Assembly (NCBI GenBank): GCA_000421045.1
Contig: ATWC01000034.1
Span: 1-34,034, forward strand
Origin: Lachnospiraceae bacterium NK4A179
GTDB taxonomy: Bacteria > Bacillota > Clostridia > Lachnospirales > Lachnospiraceae
Direction: 5' to 3'
Length of the DNA stretch: 34,034 nt
Part shown: piece after piece, positions 23,720 to 32,266 of the stretch
How the letters are laid out: every line of letters begins with the position of its first letter
Position numbering within the stretch: the stretch's first letter is position 1
The notes under the pieces: model-generated
Database searches by the model: none
Told to the model about the DNA's origin: nothing
The model's input: the letters and a program-made list of their open reading frames with translations, nothing else
Made by a program: the position numbers and the translations under genes

Positions 23720-25321
23720 TTATAGTGCATTAATTAAGCTTATTACCCGTTTTCTTCCGCCTCTTAAGTCATGACTTAAAAGCATATCTTGAAATTTCTG
23801 TCTGCCGTTTTTGCTCATCTTTAAATACATTTGAAGATTAGATTCAATGATCTCATCTTCAGGATTAAGGCCAATATAGGTAAAACCATTTTCATTGCAA
23901 ACAAATCCATGCTTCTCTTCACGCTTGTTTTGAGCCATCGCTATTGACGGAATACCTAACAGCGCAAGTTCATATCCTGTTCGCCCACGTGATGTAATAC
24001 CCATATCGCAACTTGTCATTAATTCCGGCATATTTGCAACATCATGTAACACCTCGATATTGTCATATTTATTATATTCCATTAATACTTCTACATTATT
24101 CTTTGCTCTGCCAAGGACAACAAGAAATTCAAATTCTTTATACACCGGCTTACAAATTATATTTAAAAGTCTATCAGTATAATTCTGTGGATCAGCTCCT
24201 CCGAATGATATAAAGACTCGCTTAACCTTTTCCTTAATTGAGATAGGCTTGTAAAACATAAACGTTTTTCCGCTTATGTAATATTTCTCACCTGCTTTAA
24301 CCTGTGGCAGATCCTCCTCGGCAAATAAAGCGTTAAACACTAAATCTGCTTTTATTGTACCTTCACCATCATCCTCAAAATTAACTATCTTTGCATTCGG
24401 CATTACTGTTTTAAGGCCAATCATGTAATCAATAGTTGTAGAAAGAATATCGTTGATGAAAATGGTGTATTGTTGTTTCTGACATATCTGATATAATTCA
24501 GCAATTCCATCTACAGGAATTAGATTATGCTTTGTGCTTCCAAACACTTTGGGATCCGTTTGATTCGTGTCATAATAAATATCAGGTTTAACATAGAATT
24601 CATCTGCTATTTCCAAAGCTCTGTAAATATGTCCCATGCCACGATTATTATTTCCATTCACATAAATAGCAACTTTCTGTCGAGCTAATGTAGCTGCTAC
24701 AGATCTAAGGTCTTCAAAAGTGTCAACATCTTGAGCTTCATCTTCGGGCACCTCAAACACATCTACCTTTTCTCCTATTCTGGTTTTAGGCGTTACAACA
24801 GAAGCTTTAGATATCACGAAGGCACCTGTTTCCATATAGCACGGTGGGAGATACTGACGATTCAATCTTTCAGTGTAATTTGGGACTTTCTTTCCATCTT
24901 TTTCTCCCCAAGAAAGGTGTGGATCGTTAATTGCAGAAATAACTGTATCAAGATTATTCTCGATGGTATATTTTATTGCTGCGTCAAGTGTTTCTACTCG
25001 CAGAGTAGGAGATGTAGGCTGCATTGTAACGATATATTCCCACGTAACATCAACAGGTATAGCATCCGCTATTACTGCATCAAGTGTTACCGCATCTCCA
25101 CAAAGTGATGCATCACGCCAATGAACTTTAACTCCCATTTGTTGTGCTATAATGCGTACATCAGGAGAGTCGGTAGAAACTATGACATCTGATATCAACA
25201 CAGAATCCAGGGCATTCTTGATAGAATAATAAATTAAGGGATGACCACCGATAATTCTGATATTTTTATTTGGTATTCCTCTTGATCCTGCACGCGCCGG
25301 AATCACCGCTAAAATCTTCAA
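23720..25321 (-). CDS. CMP-nonulosonate cytidylyltransferase (NeuA-type) fused to a PseG-like domain
   Basis: In this 533-residue protein, residues 1 to about 215 are a NeuA-type nucleotidyltransferase: I-P-A-R-A-G-S-R-G-I-P-N-K-N-I-R at the start, then V-S-T-D-S-P-D, T-M-Q-P-T-S-P-T and D-V-D-T-F-E-D. Residues about 220-533 are a GT-B-like PseG domain with N-N-R-G-M-G-H-I-Y-R-A, F-I-S-F-G-G-A-D-P and T-S-R-G-R-T-G-Y-E-L. PseG removes UDP from the hexosamine precursor; NeuA/PseF activates the finished acid with CMP. One protein thus joins steps before and after the NeuB-type enzyme next door. The start is TTG with AGGAGGT upstream. The other pathway genes are not in the window. Confidence 0.9.
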   Translation of the reverse strand: MKILAVIPARAGSRGIPNKNIRIIGGHPLIYYSIKNALDSVLISDVIVSTDSPDVRIIAQQMGVKVHWRDASLCGDAVTLDAVIADAIPVDVTWEYIVTMQPTSPTLRVETLDAAIKYTIENNLDTVISAINDPHLSWGEKDGKKVPNYTERLNRQYLPPCYMETGAFVISKASVVTPKTRIGEKVDVFEVPEDEAQDVDTFEDLRSVAATLARQKVAIYVNGNNNRGMGHIYRALEIADEFYVKPDIYYDTNQTDPKVFGSTKHNLIPVDGIAELYQICQKQQYTIFINDILSTTIDYMIGLKTVMPNAKIVNFEDDGEGTIKADLVFNALFAEEDLPQVKAGEKYYISGKTFMFYKPISIKEKVKRVFISFGGADPQNYTDRLLNIICKPVYKEFEFLVVLGRAKNNVEVLMEYNKYDNIEVLHDVANMPELMTSCDMGITSRGRTGYELALLGIPSIAMAQNKREEKHGFVCNENGFTYIGLNPEDEIIESNLQMYLKMSKNGRQKFQDMLLSHDLRGGRKRVISLINAL

Positions 25322-25373
25322 CTAAGCACCTCCTATCCTCTTAGGAATCCTTTTGTTACCATTCTCTATTTTA

Positions 25374-26231
25374 TCATCCTTTCGTACGGAAAATCTCACT
25401 CCATAACTTTTCTTTTGACCGCTTTCCTATAATATAACTATTTATGACCGGCGGTGAAAAATCCTTTAATGGTATAGCCCGTATCTCTCTGTCACGGATG
25501 AATGGCGCAGCCATATCGACCGGCAGGAATGTATAATTGGTCTGATTTAACAGAAATGGGATTATCTTTGAACAGTCATCTATCTCGAGTGAAAACTGAT
25601 GGTACCTCGGAAAGAGGCCCCGGACAAACTGTCCCACATCCTGCAGTGCGAAGTTGCACATCAGATAGTTTTCCTTCACAAGCTCATCCTGCGTTATTCC
25701 TCTTTTATATTTTGTGTTTTTGACATCCGTAACGAGAGCCATATTATCCTGCTTGTATACCATGCAATGATACTGTGACTTCTTGAGTGGCATATATGAG
25801 AAGACCACATCCAATATATTATTCTGCAGCTGATCGAGAAGCTGTCCTGACATACCTATCGTGATCTTAAGCGCAACCTCCGGATGTTTTTTCTGATAAT
25901 TAAGTATGATAGGGGCCAGATGTCCTTCATATATTGAATCAGATGAACCGATGCGCAGATAATTCTTATACTTCCTGAATGAGCTTATCTCCGCAAGCGA
26001 ATTCTCAGTAAGCTTCAGTACCTTCTCCGCATAAAGTTGAAACTGCTCGCCTTCGGGCGTTAGTTCAACAAGCCTGTTGCTTCTCAGGAATAATCTCGCA
26101 TTCACTTCTTTTTCCAGCTCGTTGATCCTGTTGGTAACAGTGGACTGTGCTACAAACAGCTGATCTGCTGTCTGGGTATAGTTTCTGGTAGATGAAAGGA
26201 CCAGAAATGTACGAATGGATTCAAGGTCCAT
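25374..26231 (-). CDS. LysR-family transcriptional regulator
   Basis: This 285-residue protein has an N-terminal winged HTH (residues 1-60) with N-Y-T-Q-T-A-D-Q-L-F-V-A-Q-S-T-V-T-N-R-I-N-E-L-E, the LysR signature. The substrate-binding domain (about 88-285) contains L-R-I-G-S-S-D-S. I start it at 26231 (MDLESIR) because AAAGGAG lies seven bases upstream; the six extra in-frame codons would include that ribosome binding site. It is divergent from the citrate synthase-like gene across 130 bases, which is the usual layout of a LysR regulator and its target. Its coinducer is unknown. Confidence 0.92.
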   Translation of the reverse strand: MDLESIRTFLVLSSTRNYTQTADQLFVAQSTVTNRINELEKEVNARLFLRSNRLVELTPEGEQFQLYAEKVLKLTENSLAEISSFRKYKNYLRIGSSDSIYEGHLAPIILNYQKKHPEVALKITIGMSGQLLDQLQNNILDVVFSYMPLKKSQYHCMVYKQDNMALVTDVKNTKYKRGITQDELVKENYLMCNFALQDVGQFVRGLFPRYHQFSLEIDDCSKIIPFLLNQTNYTFLPVDMAAPFIRDREIRAIPLKDFSPPVINSYIIGKRSKEKLWSEIFRTKG

Positions 26232-26361
26232 AGTGGTCTCCTTTTTCACTATTCGAATAATCGATCAATTCTATTTGTATTATCTATTTTACTTATAGTG
26301 TATATGATGCTTATAATGTGCGCAATACATAATCGACTAAAGAGTGAATCAGGAGGGCAAC

Positions 26362-27717
26362 ATGAGAGAATTGAGCCTAAGCAGCAAAACCAATCTACTT
26401 GAACAGGATCCGTACCTGTACGAACTGCAGGACGTGGAGAAACCCGAGCTTTTCAGGGAAATGTTTCCGTATACCGAAACACCAAAGATAGCATTCAACT
26501 ACAGGCGTGTTCCGGCTGAGATGCCAGAGGATATCTTCATCACCGACACATCTTTTCGTGACGGACAGCAGTCGCGCTCTCCTTATACCACCGAACAGAT
26601 GGTACATATTTACAAGCTCCTCAATAAACTCGGCGGCAAAAACGGAATGATCAGACAGACTGAATTTTTTGTCTATTCCGAAAAGGATCGTAAAGCAGTT
26701 GAAGAGTGCATGGAGCTTGGACTGGAGTTTCCCGAGATAACAACCTGGATACGAGCATCCAAAAAAGACTTCGAGCTTGTACGTTCCATAGGTGTTAAAG
26801 AAACAGGAATCCTTGTAAGCTGTTCCGATTATCACATCTTCAAAAAGATGGGACTTACAAGAAAACAGGCTATGGATAAGTATCTTGGTATTGTTTCCGA
26901 ATGCATAGAAGCCGGTCTTCGTCCGAGATGTCATTTTGAAGATATCACCAAAGCTGATTTCTATGGCTTTGTAGTTCCTTTTGCAGGAAAGCTTATGGAA
27001 ATGGCTGCCGAAAGTGGCATCCCCATTAAGATCCGTGCCTGCGACACCATGGGTTACGGTGTACCTTATCCCGGAGTGGCGCTTCCCAGAAGCGTTCCGG
27101 GCATCATCTACGGTCTGCAGCACTATGCTAACGTACCTTCCGAATGTCTTGAGTGGCACGGACACAATGATTTTTATAAAGGTGTTGTAAATGCAGCCAC
27201 GGCATGGATGTATGGTGCAAGTGCCGTTAACTGCTCGCTTCTTGGCATAGGCGAGCGCACCGGAAATGTACCTCTTGAGGCAATGGTATTCGAGTATGCT
27301 TCTTTAAGAGGCACCATGAACGGGATGAATCCCGAAGTCATCACCGAGATAGCAGAATATATCAGCAGGGAAACTCATTATGATATCCCGCCCATGACGC
27401 CGTTTGTGGGTGAATGCTTCAATCTGACAAGGGCAGGCATACACGCTGACGGAATGATGAAGGATGCCGAGATCTACAATATCTTCGACACTGAGAAAAT
27501 ACTCGGACGCGCACCCAAGGTAGCGATCACCAACACTTCAGGTGCTGCAGGCATCGCATGCTGGATCAATGAGCATATAAAAGAAATCTCACCTGTCACA
27601 AAGACAGATGAGATCGTTCAAAAGCTTACAGCCTGGGTAAATAATGAATATGAAAACGGCCGCATAACAATGATCAGTGATGCTGAATTGTTAAGAGAAT
27701 ACAAGGCGCTCCTTTAA
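26362..27717 (+). CDS. Re-citrate synthase / 2-isopropylmalate synthase-like enzyme
   Basis: This 451-residue protein is an HMGL-type acyltransferase. T-D-T-S-F-R-D-G-Q-Q is at residues 61-70, I-R-Q-T-E-F-F-V-Y follows, and H-G-H-N-D-F supplies the metal-binding histidines. P-R-C-H-F-E-D-I-T and G-I-G-E-R-T-G-N are also present. There is no leucine-binding regulatory domain of the LeuA kind. Length and motifs resemble the Re-face citrate synthases of anaerobes such as Clostridium kluyveri, often annotated as isopropylmalate or homocitrate synthase. The start at 26362 follows AGGAGGG; an in-frame ATG at 26344 does not. Citrate synthesis for glutamate is the likely role, with homocitrate or isopropylmalate formation as alternatives. 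Confidence 0.85.
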   Translation: MRELSLSSKTNLLEQDPYLYELQDVEKPELFREMFPYTETPKIAFNYRRVPAEMPEDIFITDTSFRDGQQSRSPYTTEQMVHIYKLLNKLGGKNGMIRQTEFFVYSEKDRKAVEECMELGLEFPEITTWIRASKKDFELVRSIGVKETGILVSCSDYHIFKKMGLTRKQAMDKYLGIVSECIEAGLRPRCHFEDITKADFYGFVVPFAGKLMEMAAESGIPIKIRACDTMGYGVPYPGVALPRSVPGIIYGLQHYANVPSECLEWHGHNDFYKGVVNAATAWMYGASAVNCSLLGIGERTGNVPLEAMVFEYASLRGTMNGMNPEVITEIAEYISRETHYDIPPMTPFVGECFNLTRAGIHADGMMKDAEIYNIFDTEKILGRAPKVAITNTSGAAGIACWINEHIKEISPVTKTDEIVQKLTAWVNNEYENGRITMISDAELLREYKALL

Positions 27718-27718
27718 C

Positions 27719-28300
27719 CTATCTGATAAAGTTTGTGAAAAGGAAATCCTCTCCTGAAGGAGGCTCTATACCGGCTTTTTTACCTGCCTCGACGCACTTA
27801 AGAAGCCAGGCCATATTGTGACCCAGAACACGCATTATCTGGAGACCTTCTTCATCCTTATTCACATCTTCAGCGCTGCTTCCGTGAACCATGTTCCAAT
27901 ATCTTGAGGAAACAAGCGGCATCTGGTTGAAGGTGAAATATTTATTCATCACATCAAGTGATGCCGTAGTTCCTGCTCTCCTTGCAGATGTTATGGCTGA
28001 TCCGGGCTTAAAGATCATATCTTTCCCATAGAGCATAAACAGCCTGTCGAGAAAAGCTATTATCTCACCGCTCGGTGATGCATAGTAAACAGGCGCTCCG
28101 ACTATGAGCCCGTCAGCCTTCTTCATTGCTTCACCAACTTCCTTAACAGCGGCATCTATCTCTCCGTTTACTGCTCTGTCACCGATAAAAAACAGTTCTG
28201 ATTCTATGCCGTCAGCTTTGAGTGCCTCGGACACCTCTGTAAGAGCTGTAAAAGTACATCCGTTTTTTCTTCTGCTTCCATTAACAAGTATGACTTTCAT
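27719..28300 (-). CDS. Flavodoxin-like NAD(P)H-dependent FMN reductase family protein
   Basis: This 193-residue protein begins K-V-I-L-V-N-G-S-R-R-K-N-G-C-T, the phosphate-binding loop for FMN in this family. G-L-I-V-G-A-P-V-Y-Y-A-S-P-S-G-E follows near residue 65, the second flavin contact. It probably transfers electrons or reduces quinones or metals; the substrate is unknown. There is no C-x2-C-x2-C cluster of the iron-sulfur flavoprotein type. The start at 28300 has AAGGAGG. It converges on the citrate synthase-like gene, with one base between the two stops. Confidence 0.9.
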   Translation of the reverse strand: MKVILVNGSRRKNGCTFTALTEVSEALKADGIESELFFIGDRAVNGEIDAAVKEVGEAMKKADGLIVGAPVYYASPSGEIIAFLDRLFMLYGKDMIFKPGSAITSARRAGTTASLDVMNKYFTFNQMPLVSSRYWNMVHGSSAEDVNKDEEGLQIMRVLGHNMAWLLKCVEAGKKAGIEPPSGEDFLFTNFIR

Positions 28301-28331
28301 TTTCGAATCCTCCTTTGTGATGAGATTATAA

Positions 28332-28372
28332 CAAAAAATACACCGTCGCAGCTTATGATACTACGACGGTGC
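28332..28372 (-). terminator. Terminator of the HU gene
   Basis: On the minus strand CACCGTCG...CGACGGTG forms an 8-bp stem (28342-28349 with 28365-28372), followed by TATTTTTTG. Confidence 0.85.
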
Positions 28373-28395
28373 TTTAAGGATTATGAATGCAAAAC

Positions 28396-28674
28396 TTATT
28401 TCTTGTTTACAGCGTCCTTAAGAGCCTTACCAGCCTTAAACTTAGGAGCCTTTGAAGCCTTGATCTTGATCTCAGCGCCTGTCTGAGGATTGCGGCCTGT
28501 ACGAGCAGCTCTCTTGCCTACATCAAATGTACCGAAACCAACGAATGTAACCTTATCGCCCTTCTTGAGAGCCTTTGTTACTGTCTCATTGTAAGCGTTA
28601 ACTGCTGCTTCTGCATCCTTCTTGCTGAGCTTTGTTGCCTTTGCTACTGCTTCTACAAATTCTGCCTTATTCAT
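28396..28674 (-). CDS. hup: HU-family DNA-binding protein
   Basis: This 92-residue protein spans the full HU length. It begins [11 protein letters not shown] and has [13 protein letters not shown] and [12 protein letters not shown], the DNA-binding arm with its proline tip. It ends in [11 protein letters not shown]. It works as a histone-like dimer in nucleoid packing and as a cofactor in recombination. It has a ribosome binding site AAAGGAG, its own consensus-like promoter and its own terminator, so it is monocistronic and probably highly expressed. Confidence 0.97.
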   Translation of the reverse strand: MNKAEFVEAVAKATKLSKKDAEAAVNAYNETVTKALKKGDKVTFVGFGTFDVGKRAARTGRNPQTGAEIKIKASKAPKFKAGKALKDAVNKK

Positions 28675-28731
28675 TTTTATTCTCCTTTGCCAAATGTGGT
28701 GTTTGACGGAGCCCCATGCCCCAACATCTTG

Positions 28732-28760
28732 ATTTTACGTCACGCTTTCCCATTTTGCAA
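28732..28760 (-). promoter_or_regulatory. Promoter of the HU gene
   Basis: On the minus strand TTGCAA (28755-28760), a 17-base spacer and TAAAAT (28732-28737) lie about 57 bases before the HU start codon. Confidence 0.65.
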
Positions 28761-28905
28761 CACATTTATGGCCTAAAAGCTGTATTTTTACTGTATTTAT
28801 GATTACTGATCATTCTGTTATAATAATTCCTGTATGTCCAAAAATACACTGTTTTCTATATAACAAAAGTCAATTTGACTCATAACGCCTAAAAAGAGGT
28901 TCTAT

Positions 28906-29757
28906 ATGAAAAACAGAAATATATTAATAATACTTGCGCTTTGCGGCACCGTAGCTTTTACATTATCGGCATGCAGCAAAACTGAAAATACTGATACAGC
29001 TGTTCCGACAGAAGAAACTGAAGAAGTAATAGAAGAAGAAACTGAAGAGAACTCTGAGGAAGAACCTGACACAGAAGCTGAAGATGCTGTTGCAGAAGAG
29101 CCTGACGATGAAGATTCTAAAGATACAGTTGCTGAAGAGTCTGCCAAAAACAACCCAAAAAAGGGTGGTTCATCTTCGTTTTTTGGGGGAGCAGGCGGCT
29201 CATCAATACCCGGTGGCGGATACACACAGGATTACGGATATGACCTCGACGATTATGATTATAGTGATTATGACTTCGGGGATTACAATCCCGGGGACTA
29301 TGATCTCAGCGACTACGATCTCGGGGATTATGATTCCGATGATTTTGATATCCGGGATTCGCTTGATCAGACCGGTGTTGAATACGAGATCACTGAATAC
29401 GAAAACTCTGACACCCGTTTCAAACTTGAAGGTTACGGCACATATGAACGCGGAGAGGATACTGATCCGGGCAACTTCAGTTTCGATATCGAAATTACCA
29501 GAAAAAAAGAAGAGGAAGATATCCCCTTCGATCTGGGCGGTGATGGTTACAATTTCGGAAGCGGTCCCAAGTCTAAGGCCGGTTTAAACAACTCAATGGA
29601 TTTAAACAACGGGAAGAGTGTTGATTCAAAAGAACTGAGTTCCGCTCTTAACAATATCAGAAACCTTTTCGGCAATACAACGCCGGATGATAGCTCTGTC
29701 AGTGACAATTCACCCAAAGAAAACGATAAAGAACAGAACGGCACAAAACTTAAATAA
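28906..29757 (+). CDS. Acidic lipoprotein with DYD-type repeats, function unknown
   Basis: This 283-residue protein has a signal peptide ending in the lipobox L-S-A-C (Cys23), so it is membrane-anchored on the outside. Residues about 30-85 are very rich in E, D and T. A glycine-serine stretch follows, then about nine five-residue units of the D-Y-D-x-x kind (about 112-155). A short beta-like segment (Y-E-I-T-E-Y...F-D-I-E-I-T-R) and a low-complexity tail end it. The acidic repeats might bind calcium or cationic surfaces; no family is recognised. The ribosome binding site is AGAGG. The next gene starts 41 bases later. Confidence 0.78.
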   Translation: MKNRNILIILALCGTVAFTLSACSKTENTDTAVPTEETEEVIEEETEENSEEEPDTEAEDAVAEEPDDEDSKDTVAEESAKNNPKKGGSSSFFGGAGGSSIPGGGYTQDYGYDLDDYDYSDYDFGDYNPGDYDLSDYDLGDYDSDDFDIRDSLDQTGVEYEITEYENSDTRFKLEGYGTYERGEDTDPGNFSFDIEITRKKEEEDIPFDLGGDGYNFGSGPKSKAGLNNSMDLNNGKSVDSKELSSALNNIRNLFGNTTPDDSSVSDNSPKENDKEQNGTKLK

Positions 29758-29798
29758 CTAACTTCAACTACTAAAATCAGAAAGAAATCATTAACCTA

Positions 29799-31994
29799 AT
29801 GAATAATATATTTTCCAAGAGTATCTTGCGTGTTATCACGGCATCACTTTTTTTAATCGTCTTATTTGGCTTATTATCAGGGTTTGAACGGTTAGATCAC
29901 TCAAATGCTGATGATACAGCTTCTCAAACAGAAGTGATCCCGGAAGCCAGCTTAAATGAAACAGTATCTGAAACCATCTCTGAAAGTTCCGCAGAACCCG
30001 AAACAGATGAAACCATTTCTGAAAATTCCGTGAGCGACCCCTTTGCACACTATGCAGATTTCAAGGTCAGAGGTGTATATATTTCAGGCTATATGGCAGG
30101 TTCCTCAAAGATGGATCAGGTCATAGAAAATATAGACAACTCTGTGATAAATACTGTTGTTATCGATGTGAAGAATGATGACGGTGAACTGGTATGGAAG
30201 GCCCAGTCAAAAATGGTTCTCGAGACAGGGTGCGGCACCAATATCGTTTCAGACATGCCTGCACTTATAGATAAACTTCATGAACATGGAATATATGTAA
30301 TTGCCAGATGCGTGACCTTCCGCGATCCTTATCTTCCGGAGCATCACCCTGAGTGGATGCTTCACAATCCTGATGGCTCTGTGTTTTTTGATAAGGATAA
30401 AATGTCATGGATAGATCCTACAAACAGGGATGCATGGAACTATATCGCCGAGATAGGACAAGACTGCAAAGAAGCAGGCTTTGATGAGATCCAGTTTGAT
30501 TATGTAAGATATTCAACCGGTGCAAACGAGACCATCACAGGACTTGATAAACAGGGCAAGATCGATGCAGTTAAGAGCTTTGCTGCTTATATATATGAAG
30601 CCATGCATGAGATAGAGCTGCCTGTTTCATTCGATGTGTTCGGAACCATAATCAATTCGGATGTTGATGCAGGAATAGTCGGGCAGGATTATTACAGCTT
30701 AAGTCTTTCTGCAGATGCGATATCTCCTATGATCTACCCCTCTCATTATTCTAATGGAGCCTTCGGATTTGATTCTCCGGACCTTTATCCATATGAGACC
30801 ATCAAAGGTGCAATGGAGGATTCAAAGAAAATATTGGGAACAGACAGTTCTGCAAATAATATTCCTTCAGGCAATGTTGTGGTTCGGCCATGGCTTCAGG
30901 GCTTTACAGCAACATGGTTAAAAGACCATAAAGATTACAGTGCGGAAGAATTAAAGCAACAGATCCGGGCGGTATATGACAGTGGCCATGATCAGTGGAT
31001 CGTATGGAATCCTTCCGGAAAATATCCATGGGAAGCATTCGCTGAAACTGAAGAAGGAAATACTCAGGCGCAGACCTTCACAAAACTTGGCGAGGGTGTA
31101 TATTTCTGTGATTATCAAGGCGATTACATGCTCGATGAATATCTGAAAGCAAACATCAAAACGACAGAAGAATTTGATGAATGGATGACAAATAATCTCA
31201 CAAACGGCGTACCTACGGAAATGGGTGCCGTAAAGCCTGCATGCAGTTGCTTTTTTGCAACCGGTGCAGACGGCGAGCACCTGCTGGGGCGCAACTATGA
31301 TAAATACCAGACTGATGCCATGATCTTACGGACCACTCCGTCAGACGGATACGCATCCATTGGCATTGTCGATCTGGCACTTCTTAATCTATGCCTTGAA
31401 GGATGCAGCTACACCATGGATGATGCGGAAGCACTTGATCTGATCCGTGCCACACCCTATGCAATTGCCGATGGGATAAATGATCAGGGGCTGGGAGCCG
31501 CCCTGCTCGTTATCGATAAGAAACATGAGGTTGCAGATACCCAAAAGGATGATCTGCTGATCTACATGAGCATGCGTGCAGTATTGGACAAATGCGCCAA
31601 CGTTGAAGAGGCCGTAAGTTTTCTTGAAAACTACGATATGTATTCACCGAGTTCGAGGAACAGTTATCATATATTCCTGACAGATAAAGGTGGGAATGCA
31701 ACTGTCATCGAGTGGGTAGATGGGGAGACTTACAGAGTTGACAGTGATGCAGTCGCAAATACAGTACTTAGTAAAGATGTTAAATACCCTGACAATCTCG
31801 GTGCACGCTATGGCAGACTGCGTACCGCTCTTGACGAAGGAAGCGTTAACAGCAAACAGGATGCCATGGAGCTGCTCAAATTTGTTTCGCAGCCCGGAAA
31901 AACCGACTGGTCGGCGGTATATGACCTTGATAATTTCTCAGTCAATGTCTGCTTTGCAGAAAATTACGAAAAGAGTTATACATTTCCTGAATAA
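29799..31994 (+). CDS. Exported fusion of a GH-like (DUF4015) domain and a choloylglycine hydrolase/C45-like Ntn-hydrolase domain
   Basis: This 731-residue protein has a signal anchor (about 10-28) and an S/T/E-rich linker to about 82. A predicted TIM-barrel DUF4015 domain follows (about 88-420), with V-R-G-V-Y-I-S-G-Y, V-I-D-V-K-N-D-D-G and D-E-I-Q-F-D-Y-V-R-Y. The C-terminal part (about 475-731) resembles linear amide/Ntn hydrolases: C482-S-C-F-F-A, fourteen residues, then G-R-N-Y-D, the same spacing as in choloylglycine hydrolases. Ntn enzymes need a free N-terminal nucleophile, so cleavage before Cys482 would be expected. Substrates are unknown. It may share a transcript with the lipoprotein. 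Confidence 0.8.
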   Translation: MNNIFSKSILRVITASLFLIVLFGLLSGFERLDHSNADDTASQTEVIPEASLNETVSETISESSAEPETDETISENSVSDPFAHYADFKVRGVYISGYMAGSSKMDQVIENIDNSVINTVVIDVKNDDGELVWKAQSKMVLETGCGTNIVSDMPALIDKLHEHGIYVIARCVTFRDPYLPEHHPEWMLHNPDGSVFFDKDKMSWIDPTNRDAWNYIAEIGQDCKEAGFDEIQFDYVRYSTGANETITGLDKQGKIDAVKSFAAYIYEAMHEIELPVSFDVFGTIINSDVDAGIVGQDYYSLSLSADAISPMIYPSHYSNGAFGFDSPDLYPYETIKGAMEDSKKILGTDSSANNIPSGNVVVRPWLQGFTATWLKDHKDYSAEELKQQIRAVYDSGHDQWIVWNPSGKYPWEAFAETEEGNTQAQTFTKLGEGVYFCDYQGDYMLDEYLKANIKTTEEFDEWMTNNLTNGVPTEMGAVKPACSCFFATGADGEHLLGRNYDKYQTDAMILRTTPSDGYASIGIVDLALLNLCLEGCSYTMDDAEALDLIRATPYAIADGINDQGLGAALLVIDKKHEVADTQKDDLLIYMSMRAVLDKCANVEEAVSFLENYDMYSPSSRNSYHIFLTDKGGNATVIEWVDGETYRVDSDAVANTVLSKDVKYPDNLGARYGRLRTALDEGSVNSKQDAMELLKFVSQPGKTDWSAVYDLDNFSVNVCFAENYEKSYTFPE

Positions 31995-32041
31995 ACAATA
32001 TCTCCGATCTGGTTTTTTATCAGTACAATAGTTAATATCTG

Positions 32042-32070
32042 TTTACATCATACTTTTTGTTAGGTAAAAT
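32042..32070 (+). promoter_or_regulatory. Promoter of the c-di-GMP riboswitch transcript
   Basis: TTTACA (32042-32047), a 17-base spacer and TAAAAT (32065-32070) lie just upstream of the aptamer, which begins about ten bases after the -10. Confidence 0.7.
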
Positions 32071-32077
32071 ATAAACG

Positions 32078-32152
32078 TTACATAGGCAAAGTTATCGAAA
32101 GATAATGACGCAAAGCTATAGGGCCTTTAAACTGGCAGCCAGTTGCATTAAT
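32078..32152 (+). ncRNA. c-di-GMP-I (GEMM-I) riboswitch aptamer
   Basis: The conserved GEMM-I blocks appear in order. A-T-A-G-G-C-A-A-A-G is followed by a stem TTATC-GAAA-GATAA with the GAAA tetraloop (32092-32105). G-A-C-G-C-A-A-A-G-C leads to the second helix, which includes AACTGG-CAG-CCAGTT (32130-32144). A promoter lies directly upstream and an intrinsic terminator about 20 bases downstream, so c-di-GMP probably controls transcription of the secreted protein gene that starts at 32267. Whether binding turns the gene on or off cannot be decided by eye. Confidence 0.9.
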
Positions 32153-32169
32153 ACTGAGAGTTGATACGC

Positions 32170-32205
32170 AGCACTGCCAAATGATTTTTGGCGGTGCTTT
32201 TTGTT
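32170..32205 (+). terminator. Riboswitch expression-platform terminator
   Basis: AGCACTGCCAAA and TTTGGCGGTGCT pair over 12 bases (one G-T) with a five-base loop, followed by TTTTGTTTT. It lies between the c-di-GMP aptamer and the downstream start codon. Confidence 0.88.
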
Positions 32206-32266
32206 TTGCAGGGGCTGGAAATCTGATGTAATTGTTTTTTGTAAATATAGAGAGAGGAGAATGCAT

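Noticed and set aside
26395-27165. 256-codon frame antisense to the citrate synthase-like gene
   Set aside because: It lies wholly inside a gene with full-length family motifs, has no ribosome binding site, and its translation resembles no protein.
29246-29360. Short tandem repeats as a possible CRISPR array
   Set aside because: The period is about 15 bases, in frame with the D-Y-D-x-x protein repeat, with no spacers and no cas genes.
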